Below are positions 25,868 to 34,204 of a stretch of DNA of 64,000 nt, one piece after another. The notes below the pieces were generated by a model. That model did not search any database, had not been told where the DNA came from, and saw nothing but the letters and a program-made list of their open reading frames with translations. The position numbers were made by a program, and so were the translations under genes. Source of the stretch: Clostridia bacterium (GTDB lineage Bacteria > Bacillota > DSM-521 > Neomoorellales > SLTJ01); the NCBI GenBank assembly GCA_024653205.1, contig JANLFO010000003.1, positions 105,736 through 169,735 on the forward strand. The letters run 5' to 3'. How positions within the stretch are numbered: the stretch's first letter is position 1; each line of letters opens with the position of its first letter.

Positions 25868-25915
25868 AGGCACTCCCCCCTTGGGTGAAGTGCCTCCGGT
25901 GGTCCGGTCGGCCGG
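25868..25915 (-). terminator. GGCAC terminator with CCGG upstream arm (copy 2), just upstream of riboswitch 2
   Basis: On the minus strand AGGCACT and AGTGCCT enclose CACCC/GGGGG, followed by TTCGTATTTT. The upstream arm GCCGACCGG-N4-CCGGAGGC is the same as in copies 1 and 3. It lies between the end of the vWA operon (26000) and the riboswitch, so it could also serve as the operon terminator. Confidence 0.6.
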
Positions 25916-25999
25916 CAGAGGTTTTTAGACAGTATTTCCCGTCATCAGATAGCTTAACCGGCCTTTGGGCGTTCAGTCAATCCCGGATTTCGCCTCCGG

Positions 26000-28513
26000 C
26001 TACAGCATTTTTCGCGCCCAGAGCTCGCCTAGCAGCGCCGCTAAGGCCAGAGCGGCCAGAATCGGCTCCATCGGCACCTCCGCGCCGGTTTTCCTTTCCA
26101 GCGGCAGGGCGAAGACATTGGCGTTCCAGTCCACCACCCGCCCGTAGGCGGCGGGCAGGAAAATATCCTGCTCCCGGAGGGCGTCAAACTCTGGGGAATA
26201 GTCCAGGTAGACCGTCCGGCGGGCCTGCTTTAGAATACTGCCGCTCCTTACCAGCCGGAAGTCCAGGGCGTAGCTGCCGGTTTGCTCCAGGTCGAACTCC
26301 CCCACCCATGCCCCTTTACCGACCGGCTCTAGTTCCAAGAGCCGCTTGTTTTCCTCTGCCGAGGGCGGAAGGACCAGCAGTTGCAGCGCTTCCCCGGCCT
26401 GAAAGCTGCTGGCGGATACGCTGGCCTTCACCCGGCACCCTCTTTGTATCAGGCTTATGTCCAGGCCTTCGCCGTCAGCGGCGGTCAGATCCCCCAGCAC
26501 CCGGCTGAAGAAACCTTGCAGGCCGCTCCAGCGTATCCAGTCCCGGCTCCATTGGCCGCTTAAGTCCGGCGTCCACGCGGCTACCCGGCCCAATCCGTAC
26601 TGCCACCGGGCCAGCACCGGGTCCCCGGTATCGCTCACCAGGATGGCTTCCGCCCCTTCCTTTAGACCGGTTCCGGTATAGCCGTAAAGCCTGGGAAGAG
26701 CCGGCGGCTCGCCCGCGGTCCCTGGAGGCCGGGGAATGAACTCCCGGTCGTTCAAATACCGCTTGACCGCGGCGTAGGCCTCTTTCACGAAGATTCCCGG
26801 TACCTCCCCCAGATAGTCGGTATAGTAGCTGCGCCCGCCGCCGCCCTCGGCCAGCCTGCGAATGAGTTCACGATCCGCGTCCCGGCCCACCGCCACGGCC
26901 GAGAGGGTAATGCCCCCGGACTTCATGCGCCGCAGGATGGTTTCGTAGCCCTCCTTCTCCGCCTGGCCATCGGTAAGCAGAATAAGGTGCTTTACCTTGA
27001 CGTCGGCCTGCTCCAGGGCCTCGACCGCCAGCTCCAGGGCGGGCAGGATCAGGGTGCCGCCCCCGGGAGCCAGCCTGCCCACCCGGTCCCGCACCGTTTC
27101 CCGGCTGGAAAGCGGCGCCAGGGGCACCACCCACTCCTGCCGGTCCGAGAAGGCCAGCACTCCCAGCCGGTCGCCTTGGTCCAGCACCTCTACCGACTTC
27201 AGCACCGCTTCCTTGACCATTTCGATCTTGCGGGTCCCCTGGCTTTCGTCGTTCATGCTGCCGGAGCAGTCCACCACCAGCACCAGACCGGTGTCCGGCA
27301 CTTTTTCCCTCCCCTTCATGCGGCAGCTCACCGGAAGCAGGCGCTCCAGCACGGTGCCCTCGTAACCTCCCGGGCCGAAGGCGTGCTTTCCCCCCACCAC
27401 CAGCAAGCCCGAACCCTGATCTTCCACGCTTTTCTGCAGGGCGGTTTCGAAACCTCCCGGCAAATCCCGGTGCTCCACGTTGGCCAAGACCACCAGGTCG
27501 TAGGAGGAAAGGCCCCCCGGTTCCGTAGGGGCTTCTTGGGGCCGTCGCTCTACGACCGTGTAGCCGAGGCTTTGCACCAGCCGGGCCACGTTGGTGGCGT
27601 CCTCCTTCTCGCCTATCACCAGCGCCGCCGGAGCGCCCAGCAGAGGCACGGAAACCGTGAAGCTGTCGTTGCGCGGGTTTGCGTCCCCGGCAAAGCTTAT
27701 TTCCCCCCAAAAGACCGCCTCCGCTTCGCCCTCCGCCGGCACCGAAAAGGAAAGCGAGTTGTAGCCCGGCTTTACGGCTACGTTTTCCTCCCGCACCTTG
27801 CGGCCCTGGCTAAGGAGTCTGAAGACCCCCACCCGTTCGTCATCCGCGTACAGTTGCGCCTCCAGCGTAATCCGGGTCCCCGGATAGGCGCCGGCCGGTC
27901 CCCTGAGCGAGACCAACTGCACATCGCCACTTTCGGTATCCGACACGGGGAGCACCACCAGGTTGATTGCTTCCTCTCCCAGGCGGCGCAGGACCGGCTC
28001 GGAGTTGCCGAGGTTCTCCCGGCCGTCGGTAATCAGGACCAGCCTGCGGTTGCCTCCCCGGGGGAAATAGTCCCGGCAGAACTCCAGCGCCTTCTGAATA
28101 TCGGTAAAATTAGGGTCAACAACTGCTTCCAGCCTCACTTCCCCCAGGGTTCGGGAAACCGGGTGCTCTACCGCCGGCTCCCGGGCGAAGCTCACCACCG
28201 CCACTTGATCCCACCGGCCCCGGTTTTCTCTCACCTGGCGGTTGAGGAAGGCCTCAATCTCTCTCGCCTTTTCCTGCACGCTCAGGGAGCGGTCCACCAG
28301 AAAAACGGTGGTAGTGCGGGTGGCAGGCAAGCTTACCCTCAGCCCCCACGCCGGGGGAAACAGGCAGGCCAGGGCCAAAAACTTGAGCGCCCCCCAGGCC
28401 AGATATTTCCGCCGGGAATATACCCGCCTGAGCTGAGCTGCCCGGCACACAAAGTAGGCGAGCACCAGAGCCCAGGCCGCCGTGAGCAGAATTTCTGCCC
28501 GGTCATAGCCCAC
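26000..28513 (-). CDS. Membrane protein with von Willebrand A domains, last gene of the MoxR/DUF58 operon
   Basis: About 837 residues. Two N-terminal membrane segments (ILLTAAWALVLAYFVC, LKFLALACLFPPAWGL) precede a first vWA-like domain with a partly degenerate metal site (VFLVDRSLS, residues ~75-240). A class I glutamine-amidotransferase-like segment follows (DLVVLANVEHRDLP to GGKHAFGPGGY). The second vWA domain has a complete MIDAS: DCSGSMN near 418, then a threonine and ILLTDGQAE. One membrane segment ends the protein (ILAALALAALLGEL). GTG at 28513 follows GGAGGTGG and overlaps the upstream gene by 11 bases. Proteins of this design face outward and bind ligands through the metal ion. The specific partner is unknown. 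Confidence 0.85.
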   Translation of the reverse strand: MGYDRAEILLTAAWALVLAYFVCRAAQLRRVYSRRKYLAWGALKFLALACLFPPAWGLRVSLPATRTTTVFLVDRSLSVQEKAREIEAFLNRQVRENRGRWDQVAVVSFAREPAVEHPVSRTLGEVRLEAVVDPNFTDIQKALEFCRDYFPRGGNRRLVLITDGRENLGNSEPVLRRLGEEAINLVVLPVSDTESGDVQLVSLRGPAGAYPGTRITLEAQLYADDERVGVFRLLSQGRKVREENVAVKPGYNSLSFSVPAEGEAEAVFWGEISFAGDANPRNDSFTVSVPLLGAPAALVIGEKEDATNVARLVQSLGYTVVERRPQEAPTEPGGLSSYDLVVLANVEHRDLPGGFETALQKSVEDQGSGLLVVGGKHAFGPGGYEGTVLERLLPVSCRMKGREKVPDTGLVLVVDCSGSMNDESQGTRKIEMVKEAVLKSVEVLDQGDRLGVLAFSDRQEWVVPLAPLSSRETVRDRVGRLAPGGGTLILPALELAVEALEQADVKVKHLILLTDGQAEKEGYETILRRMKSGGITLSAVAVGRDADRELIRRLAEGGGGRSYYTDYLGEVPGIFVKEAYAAVKRYLNDREFIPRPPGTAGEPPALPRLYGYTGTGLKEGAEAILVSDTGDPVLARWQYGLGRVAAWTPDLSGQWSRDWIRWSGLQGFFSRVLGDLTAADGEGLDISLIQRGCRVKASVSASSFQAGEALQLLVLPPSAEENKRLLELEPVGKGAWVGEFDLEQTGSYALDFRLVRSGSILKQARRTVYLDYSPEFDALREQDIFLPAAYGRVVDWNANVFALPLERKTGAEVPMEPILAALALAALLGELWARKML

Positions 28514-30053
28514 GCCTGGCCACCTCCCCCTCCAGGAGCAGCAGAGCCAGCACCAGGGCCAGAGCCGCCCTTGCAAGCGGCACGGCCAGCGGATTTGGGG
28601 GCGGGCGGCTTGCGGCCGAAGCGGCGTCGAGCCCTTCTCCCGTTATCAGGGCGGCGGGCGGGTTGTCCGGGTGTTCCCCGGCCGCGTCGGCGGCCAGCCA
28701 TTGGACCAGGTTGTTCACCAGCAGGGGAAAGTCGGGCCGGGTGACGAGGTTGGTGCGGCGGAAGTCCAGACTGGAGTAGACGGTTCTCCGCCCGTTTTCT
28801 ACCCCGGCGACCATCACCGGCAGGTCGCCCGCCTTCAACACCACTTGCATCCCCTCCCCCGCCGGAAGGGCCACCGCCCCCTCCAGGTAAACCTCTTTCA
28901 AAACCAAACCCTCGGTTAAGGGGGAGGGAAGCGCCTTTAAGGGGAGGCGCTCGTTAACCTCCGGTAGCGCGGAGCCGGCCGCCAGGCACCAGACCCCCGC
29001 CCTCTCCGGGAGAGCGGGCGGCAGTTGGCCGTCGGCTGCAATCACTACCTGGGCCCGACTTGCCTCCTCCCCGGCTGCCTCTTCGTTGCTTTCGACCTTG
29101 AGCAGCGCCGCGTCGGCCATGGCGGCGAGCGCCTTTTCCACAAAAAAGTCGCCCCCGAGCAAAAGCACTCTTTTCTTTCCCTGGTTTCCCGCCGGCACGA
29201 AATAGGCGTTGTCCTCTGCCAGCGCGTCCGGGTCCTCTATTTTAAGGGTGAGCACCCCTTCGGCCGCCGGCGCCGCCAGGGAATACTCGGCCTCGGACTG
29301 AGGAGACAGCTCGGCGGCAACAGCGTCCAGCAGCGTAGACCCCTGCCACAGGCTTAGGGTGACCTTTTTCTTCCCGGAGGAATAGTTCTTTACCGCGAAC
29401 AGAACTTCCCCGTGGTAGTAATCGTAGCGCGCCCGGATAAGGCCCACGTTGTCCAGCGCTCCTCCCACCCTCACTATCCGGTCGCCCAGTTGCAGGTTCT
29501 TGTCCGTCACCAGGATGACCGGGGAGGGATAGGCGGCCAGCCGGGCGGCCGCCAGGGCGGCGTTCAGGGGACGGGAGGCGCACTGAGCGCGGGCCAGGGC
29601 CTCCAGCGCCTCGCGGGGAGCGGCATCAACGACCAGCTCCTGGACTCCTTCGGCCAGCAGGACAAGCGTCACCCTGGCGCCTTCCGAAAGATCGCGGATA
29701 ATCCGGCCCGCTTCCTGCCTGGCCTGCTCGAACCTGCTGGTTCCCGCCTCCACCGCCCGCATGGAAAAGGACCCGTCCAAGGCCACCACCACCCGCTCCG
29801 CGGGGAAGGGGCGGGCCCAAAGCGGCCCGGCGGCCGCCAGGACCAGGAAGAGCCCCGCCAGGAGTTGCAAGAGGAGCGACAGGTACCGGTCCAGGCGCCT
29901 AAGCCGGAACCCCTGCTCCTCCCTCAGCGCCTCCTCCCAAAACCGCAGGCTGGGCACCCGGTATTCCACGACCGGCTGCTTCTTGAGATAGAGCAGCACC
30001 ATTACCGGCAGGAGTAGACCCAGCAGCCACCCTTCCGGTCTAAGAAAGCTCAT
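28503..30053 (-). CDS. BatA-like membrane protein with vWA domain
   Basis: About 516 residues. It begins with the BatA N-terminal hallmark: a membrane segment (LLGLLLPVMVLLYL) followed by KKQPVVEYRVPSLRFWEEA, then a second segment (LLQLLAGLFLVLAAAGPLW). The vWA domain has VVALDGSFSMRAVE as first MIDAS motif and VILVTDKNLQLG later. A C-terminal amidotransferase-like fold region and a final membrane helix (LARAALALVLALLLLEG) follow. The ATG at 30053 overlaps the DUF58 stop (ATGA). It is part of the same translationally coupled operon. Confidence 0.87.
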   Translation of the reverse strand: MSFLRPEGWLLGLLLPVMVLLYLKKQPVVEYRVPSLRFWEEALREEQGFRLRRLDRYLSLLLQLLAGLFLVLAAAGPLWARPFPAERVVVALDGSFSMRAVEAGTSRFEQARQEAGRIIRDLSEGARVTLVLLAEGVQELVVDAAPREALEALARAQCASRPLNAALAAARLAAYPSPVILVTDKNLQLGDRIVRVGGALDNVGLIRARYDYYHGEVLFAVKNYSSGKKKVTLSLWQGSTLLDAVAAELSPQSEAEYSLAAPAAEGVLTLKIEDPDALAEDNAYFVPAGNQGKKRVLLLGGDFFVEKALAAMADAALLKVESNEEAAGEEASRAQVVIAADGQLPPALPERAGVWCLAAGSALPEVNERLPLKALPSPLTEGLVLKEVYLEGAVALPAGEGMQVVLKAGDLPVMVAGVENGRRTVYSSLDFRRTNLVTRPDFPLLVNNLVQWLAADAAGEHPDNPPAALITGEGLDAASAASRPPPNPLAVPLARAALALVLALLLLEGEVARRGL

Positions 30054-30913
30054 CCCCCCATCGCCACCGCCTGTCTGAGGACCAGCACCGGGTCCGCGGT
30101 GGTAGGCGCCCACACGTACCAGGCGCCCCGCCGAAGGCACTCTTCTCTGGTCTCCACCAGGAAGCGCTTCACCTTCTCCCTGTAGCGGCTCCTGGCCTCG
30201 GCCGGGAAATGCACCCTTGTTACCCTTCCGGTTTCCGCGTGCACCAGCTTCAGCTCCTCCCCCACTGGGGGTTCCAATTCCTGGGGAGAGATTATTTGCA
30301 CCAGCGCCACCTCCCGGCCACCGGCACCCAGCCGGTCCAGCAGGGCGCCGACCTCCAGATCCAAGAAATCGGACAGCACGAAAACCAGCCCCGCCCCGCG
30401 GAGGCCGGCGCCGGCAAAAGCCCGGCCCGCCGTAACCCCACTTGGCCTTAAACGCAATACCAGCCGCGTGAGTTGGTAGAAAGGCTCTATTCCCGCCGCG
30501 TTTTCCGTCAACGCCTCGGACTGCCCCCGGGCGATGAAGAAGGAAACCCGGTCCCGCTGGCGCAGGGCCAGGTAGGCAAGGCCCAAGGCCAGCTTCACCC
30601 CCATTTCCCACTTGCCCGGACGGCCGAAATCCATAGAGGCGCTGCCGTCGAGCACTACGGCCACCTGCGCCTGCCTTTCCTCGCTGAAGTCCTTAAGAAA
30701 AAGGCTTCCCGTCCGGGCGTAGGCCTTCCAGTCGATCCTCCTCGGGTCTTCTCCGGGGATATAAGGGCGGTGGCCGTGGAAGTCCAGGGAACTCCCCGGC
30801 CGCAGGCCGGGGTGGATGCCCTCTCCGGCCCCGGTGAGACGTTGGCGCAGCCGGATGTTCCCCAGGTGCCGGATTTCCCGCAAAAAGCCTTCCAGTTCCG
30901 CCGGTCCCGGCAT
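30050..30913 (-). CDS. DUF58 protein
   Basis: 287 residues. The DUF58 core YIPGEDPRRIDWKAYARTG is complete, followed by a vWA-like VVLDGSASMDF. DUF58 proteins almost always lie directly next to MoxR ATPases, as here, and are thought to recruit a client for the ATPase. It lacks the N-terminal membrane helices of some relatives, so it is probably cytoplasmic. ATG at 30913 lies behind AAAGGTTGGG and touches the MoxR stop. Confidence 0.92.
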   Translation of the reverse strand: MPGPAELEGFLREIRHLGNIRLRQRLTGAGEGIHPGLRPGSSLDFHGHRPYIPGEDPRRIDWKAYARTGSLFLKDFSEERQAQVAVVLDGSASMDFGRPGKWEMGVKLALGLAYLALRQRDRVSFFIARGQSEALTENAAGIEPFYQLTRLVLRLRPSGVTAGRAFAGAGLRGAGLVFVLSDFLDLEVGALLDRLGAGGREVALVQIISPQELEPPVGEELKLVHAETGRVTRVHFPAEARSRYREKVKRFLVETREECLRRGAWYVWAPTTADPVLVLRQAVAMGG

Positions 30914-30914
30914 C

Positions 30915-31910
30915 CTAGCCCAACCTTTTCAGGATATCTCTAATGATGGCGTCGCCTTCCACCCCGTCGGCTACGGCCTTGAAATTCAAAAAGAACCGGT
31001 GCCGCAGGCAGGGCAGGGCCATTTCCCGGACGTCCTCCACCGACACGTTGAACCGGCCTTGGGCCAGCGCCCTCACCCGGGCGGAGGCGATCATGGCCTG
31101 CACCCCGCGCGGGCTGGCTCCGTAGCGCACATACTCCCTCACCAAGGGCACGTCCGTCCGATCCGGGTGGGTCTGGAGCACAATCTGCACCGCTTTTTGC
31201 CTTGCCGTCGAGGGAACCGGCACCCGGCCGGCCAAATCCTTCATGAGCAGAAGCTCTTCCCGCGATAGCCGCTTCTGCAGCCGCAGGCCGTCCCCCCCGA
31301 TGGTGGTCACGTCGAGGATCCGGTGGATGTCCCGCTCGCCGGGTAGCCGCACCTGGAGCTTGAAGAGGAAGCGGTCCAGTTGGGCTTCCGGGAGACGGTA
31401 GGTGCCTTCCATTTCGATGGGATTCTGGGTGGCCAGAACGAAAAACGGTTCCGGCAGGCGGTAAGTAACCCCGCCGACGGTGACCGCCCCTTCCTGCATG
31501 GCCTCTAAAAGGGCGCTTTGGGTCTTGGGGCTGGCCCGGTTGATCTCGTCGGCCAGTACCAGGGAACCGAAAAGGGGGCCGGGGCGGAAGGTGAATTCCA
31601 GCCCCCGCTCCGTGCGGTTTACTACTTCGGTGCCGATGATATCCGCGGGCATCAAGTCCGGAGTGAACTGGATGCGGGAAAAGGGAAGGTCCAACACCCG
31701 GGCGAAGGACTTTACCAGAACCGTCTTGCCCAGTCCCGGCGCTCCTTCCACCAGCACGTTCCCTCCGGCCACTATGGCAATCAGCACCTGCTCCACTATT
31801 TCCCTTTGCCCGACCACCTGCTTTTCCACTTCGCCCACCACGGCCTCAAACCGAGCCTTAAAGCTCTCTAAGACCTGAGTTTCCCTTTCCGCCTCAATTG
31901 CCGGCTCCAT
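30915..31910 (-). CDS. MoxR-family AAA+ ATPase
   Basis: 331 residues. Walker A is GAPGLGKTVL, Walker B is LVLADEINRASPKTQSALLEAM, and sensor 1 is FFVLATQNPIEMEGTYRLPEAQ. A sensor 2 arginine lies in ASPRGVQAMI. MoxR proteins are chaperone-like ATPases that work with vWA proteins, sometimes in metal-cofactor insertion or maturation of surface complexes. All usual partners (DUF58 and two vWA proteins) follow in the operon. ATG at 31910 follows GGGGGGA. It overlaps the previous gene by 17 bases. Confidence 0.95.
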   Translation of the reverse strand: MEPAIEAERETQVLESFKARFEAVVGEVEKQVVGQREIVEQVLIAIVAGGNVLVEGAPGLGKTVLVKSFARVLDLPFSRIQFTPDLMPADIIGTEVVNRTERGLEFTFRPGPLFGSLVLADEINRASPKTQSALLEAMQEGAVTVGGVTYRLPEPFFVLATQNPIEMEGTYRLPEAQLDRFLFKLQVRLPGERDIHRILDVTTIGGDGLRLQKRLSREELLLMKDLAGRVPVPSTARQKAVQIVLQTHPDRTDVPLVREYVRYGASPRGVQAMIASARVRALAQGRFNVSVEDVREMALPCLRHRFFLNFKAVADGVEGDAIIRDILKRLG

Positions 31911-33468
31911 CGGTCTGGTCCCCCCTGAGCGCCCGAAAATACCCCATCACCAGCCGCTGCTTCTCGGCCGGCAGATTGTACCCGTCAAGGTAGGCCGCCT
32001 CCCCAGCCGGAAAATCCCGGTAAAGGGGTTGGCGCAGGGCGGCTTCGCCGGCCAGGCCGAGGACCCGGTCGGACGGCCTTTCCTCCACCCGGCCCCGGTC
32101 TTCCTGCCACTGCCCCCGCGCTTTCAGCCAGGGCGAACCCGAGCCGGAGGCGAAAACCGGGGCGTCGCTCTTTTCAAGACCGGCCTGCAACCCGGCCTCC
32201 CCGGCTCCTCCGCCGGGCACGTCCCCTCCGCCCAAGGCCCAGGCCTTCCGCTCGGGCCGGCGCCCAAACTGGCCTGCGGCCGTGGCCGCCTCCCGGCCGG
32301 CCGCCTCGCCGTCCAAGGCCACGGCCCTATTGTTGGTCCCCAGTTCGCCCCCGCCGACGTGGGCCACTTCCCCCACCTCCCGGCCCGCTCTGGCCAGCAG
32401 CCGCTCTTTGGCGCTTCTTAGCTCGGTTTGCGCCTCCTCCAGCTCGGAAAGCTTCACTGAGGACGCCAGCACCCCGGCCAAATCCTCCGGGCGAAAACCT
32501 GGACGGTCCAAAACGGCCTTCATTTCCTGCAGGATCCGCCCCTCCTCCGGTTTCAGTCCCCCTTCGGCCAGCATTCTCCGGACGTTTTCCCAAACCACGC
32601 GGAGTTCGCTTTCGCTCCCGCGCCAATCACCGAGCGCGCGGGCCGCTCCCACTACGTCTCCCGCCCGCAGCCGAGCGGCAGCTTGGGCGGCCTCTTGCCC
32701 CGCGCCCTCAAATACTCCGGCCAGGCGGCCGGCATCTGCCGAATCCAGCTCTCCCCCCAGCCCACGGAGGGTCTGCAGCGCGCCGGCGACCTCCAGGGCG
32801 GCCTGCCGGTAATCGTAGCTCCGCTCCAGCTTGCTCTCCAACTCGCGCAGAAGGGCCACCGCCTGTTTGATCAAGGCAGCGCTCGGCCCCTGGGCTTCCG
32901 AGGCCTTATCCTCCAGACTCTTTCGGATTTGCGCCAACTCCTGGACTTCCTCCTGCAAGGCGCGGTTTACCTCTTCCCGCCGGGTCGCTTCCTCCGCCCG
33001 GGGCGAGGGCAACCAAAGGATTCCCCCGGCCGCGGCAAGGAGAACGAGCGCGGCGAGCAGCTTCTTCCCCGGGAAGGCCGGCCGGTAGCTTCGGGCCGGG
33101 TTCACCAGCGCCAGAGTGCCCAGCAGTTCTTCTCGAAACGCCCGCACGAGGGGGTCGTTCCGGTCCCCGTACTCCAGGTAGGTGCAAAGGCGCTCTTTTA
33201 GGCCCAGCCGGTCGCCCACCTCCGCGGCCTGCCTTATCCCCGGCCGGCCGGTCAGAGCCCAGATCCCGCCCCCGGTCATCGACACCGCCAGTACGACCGC
33301 CGCCTTGGCGCTTACGTAGGGCAAAACCAGGAGGTGTCTCCCCAGCGCCAAGGCCAGAACGGCCGCCGCCCCCGCCAGCAGGGTCAGCGAAAGCCTCTCC
33401 AGGGCTGTTCCCAGCCAAATCCGGTTCCTCAGCCTTCTTAACGCTGCCTCTACCTTGGCCTCAACCAC
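31894..33468 (-). CDS. Membrane protein with long coiled-coil region (DUF4175-like)
   Basis: 524 residues. Two or three membrane segments lie in the first 150 residues (LTLLAGAAAVLALALGRHL, AAVVLAVSMTGGGIWAL, LLAALVLLAAAGGILWL). The following ~220 residues are rich in E, A, L and Q and probably form helices (REEVNRALQEEVQELAQIRK). The C-terminal part is glycine-rich and ends with YNLPAEKQRLVMGYFRALR. This layout occurs in MoxR/BatA operons (DUF4175-like proteins). I cannot assign a function. GTG at 33468 overlaps the preceding stop by 8 bases. Confidence 0.65.
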   Translation of the reverse strand: MVEAKVEAALRRLRNRIWLGTALERLSLTLLAGAAAVLALALGRHLLVLPYVSAKAAVVLAVSMTGGGIWALTGRPGIRQAAEVGDRLGLKERLCTYLEYGDRNDPLVRAFREELLGTLALVNPARSYRPAFPGKKLLAALVLLAAAGGILWLPSPRAEEATRREEVNRALQEEVQELAQIRKSLEDKASEAQGPSAALIKQAVALLRELESKLERSYDYRQAALEVAGALQTLRGLGGELDSADAGRLAGVFEGAGQEAAQAAARLRAGDVVGAARALGDWRGSESELRVVWENVRRMLAEGGLKPEEGRILQEMKAVLDRPGFRPEDLAGVLASSVKLSELEEAQTELRSAKERLLARAGREVGEVAHVGGGELGTNNRAVALDGEAAGREAATAAGQFGRRPERKAWALGGGDVPGGGAGEAGLQAGLEKSDAPVFASGSGSPWLKARGQWQEDRGRVEERPSDRVLGLAGEAALRQPLYRDFPAGEAAYLDGYNLPAEKQRLVMGYFRALRGDQTDGAGN

Positions 33469-34204
33469 GGGTCAGACGACCTCCCGAGACTTTCTGGGTC
33501 GCCAGCACCAGGGCCGCTGTCACCAACCCCCAAAAGCCCAGGCAGGCGTACGCCGGAAGCAGACCTAACTGGGTGCCGCCGCCGGCCTGGCAGTAAGCTA
33601 AGCCGGCCAGGGCCAGGAGGGGATTAAGGAAGAAAACCTTCGGTATATCGCGGTCGTAGAGAGTGGTGATCACCGCCTGCCGGTACTGAACGCAGAAGTA
33701 GGCCAGTAGGCCGCCTAGGACGAGCACGCAAAAAATGAGGAACCCGGTGAGAAACCCGTTCCACCGCCAACCGGGCTTTACCGCCTCAAGAAAGCCCCGC
33801 CCAACCACCACCGCCATGCCCCACACCGTCTTTAAGGCCAAAGGAAGCAACAAGTCGGCAGGCATGGTCCGTCCGGCCACAAAAATCGCCAGGGCGACCG
33901 GAACCGTAGACGCGGCCATGACCGCAATTCCGACGCAGCTTTTCCAGAGATAACGGTTCTGCGAAGACGCCGCTTCTCTTTCCCAATAGGGCACAAACAG
34001 TGTAAAGAGGAGGAAGTCGAAGACCAGAAAATAGACGTAGGCATTACGATACTGGACCGGATTATACCCCTCCTCCCGGCCTATCCCCACCCACAGGTAC
34101 AGGGCCAACACAAAAACCAGAACCGCGAGGTACACGGTTCCCAGAAGCAGATTCTCTCTCTCCACAGCAAGGACCTCGGTCAGTCGCGCCAGTCTGGGTT
34201 TCAC
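33461..34204 (-). CDS. Polytopic membrane protein of unknown function
   Basis: 247 residues with about six membrane segments (LLGTVYLAVLVFVLALYLWV, VYFLVFDFLLFTLFV, GIAVMAASTVPVALAIFVAG, FLTGFLIFCVLVLGGLLAYF, and two near the C-terminus). No known family motif was recognised. It begins with GTG overlapping the previous stop (GTGA) and ends inside the next start, so it is an integral part of the operon. It could be a permease-like or assembly component of the MoxR/vWA system. Confidence 0.7.
   Translation of the reverse strand: MKPRLARLTEVLAVERENLLLGTVYLAVLVFVLALYLWVGIGREEGYNPVQYRNAYVYFLVFDFLLFTLFVPYWEREAASSQNRYLWKSCVGIAVMAASTVPVALAIFVAGRTMPADLLLPLALKTVWGMAVVVGRGFLEAVKPGWRWNGFLTGFLIFCVLVLGGLLAYFCVQYRQAVITTLYDRDIPKVFFLNPLLALAGLAYCQAGGGTQLGLLPAYACLGFWGLVTAALVLATQKVSGGRLTRG

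Noticed and set aside
26987..28744. 585-codon plus-strand frame opposite the vWA genes
   Set aside because: Antisense shadow rich in H, Q, P and R; no start signal and no domain.
26000..31910. MoxR/vWA genes as magnesium or cobalt chelatase I/D subunits
   Set aside because: The ATPase has MoxR rather than ChlI features, and the vWA proteins are membrane-anchored BatA-like forms.
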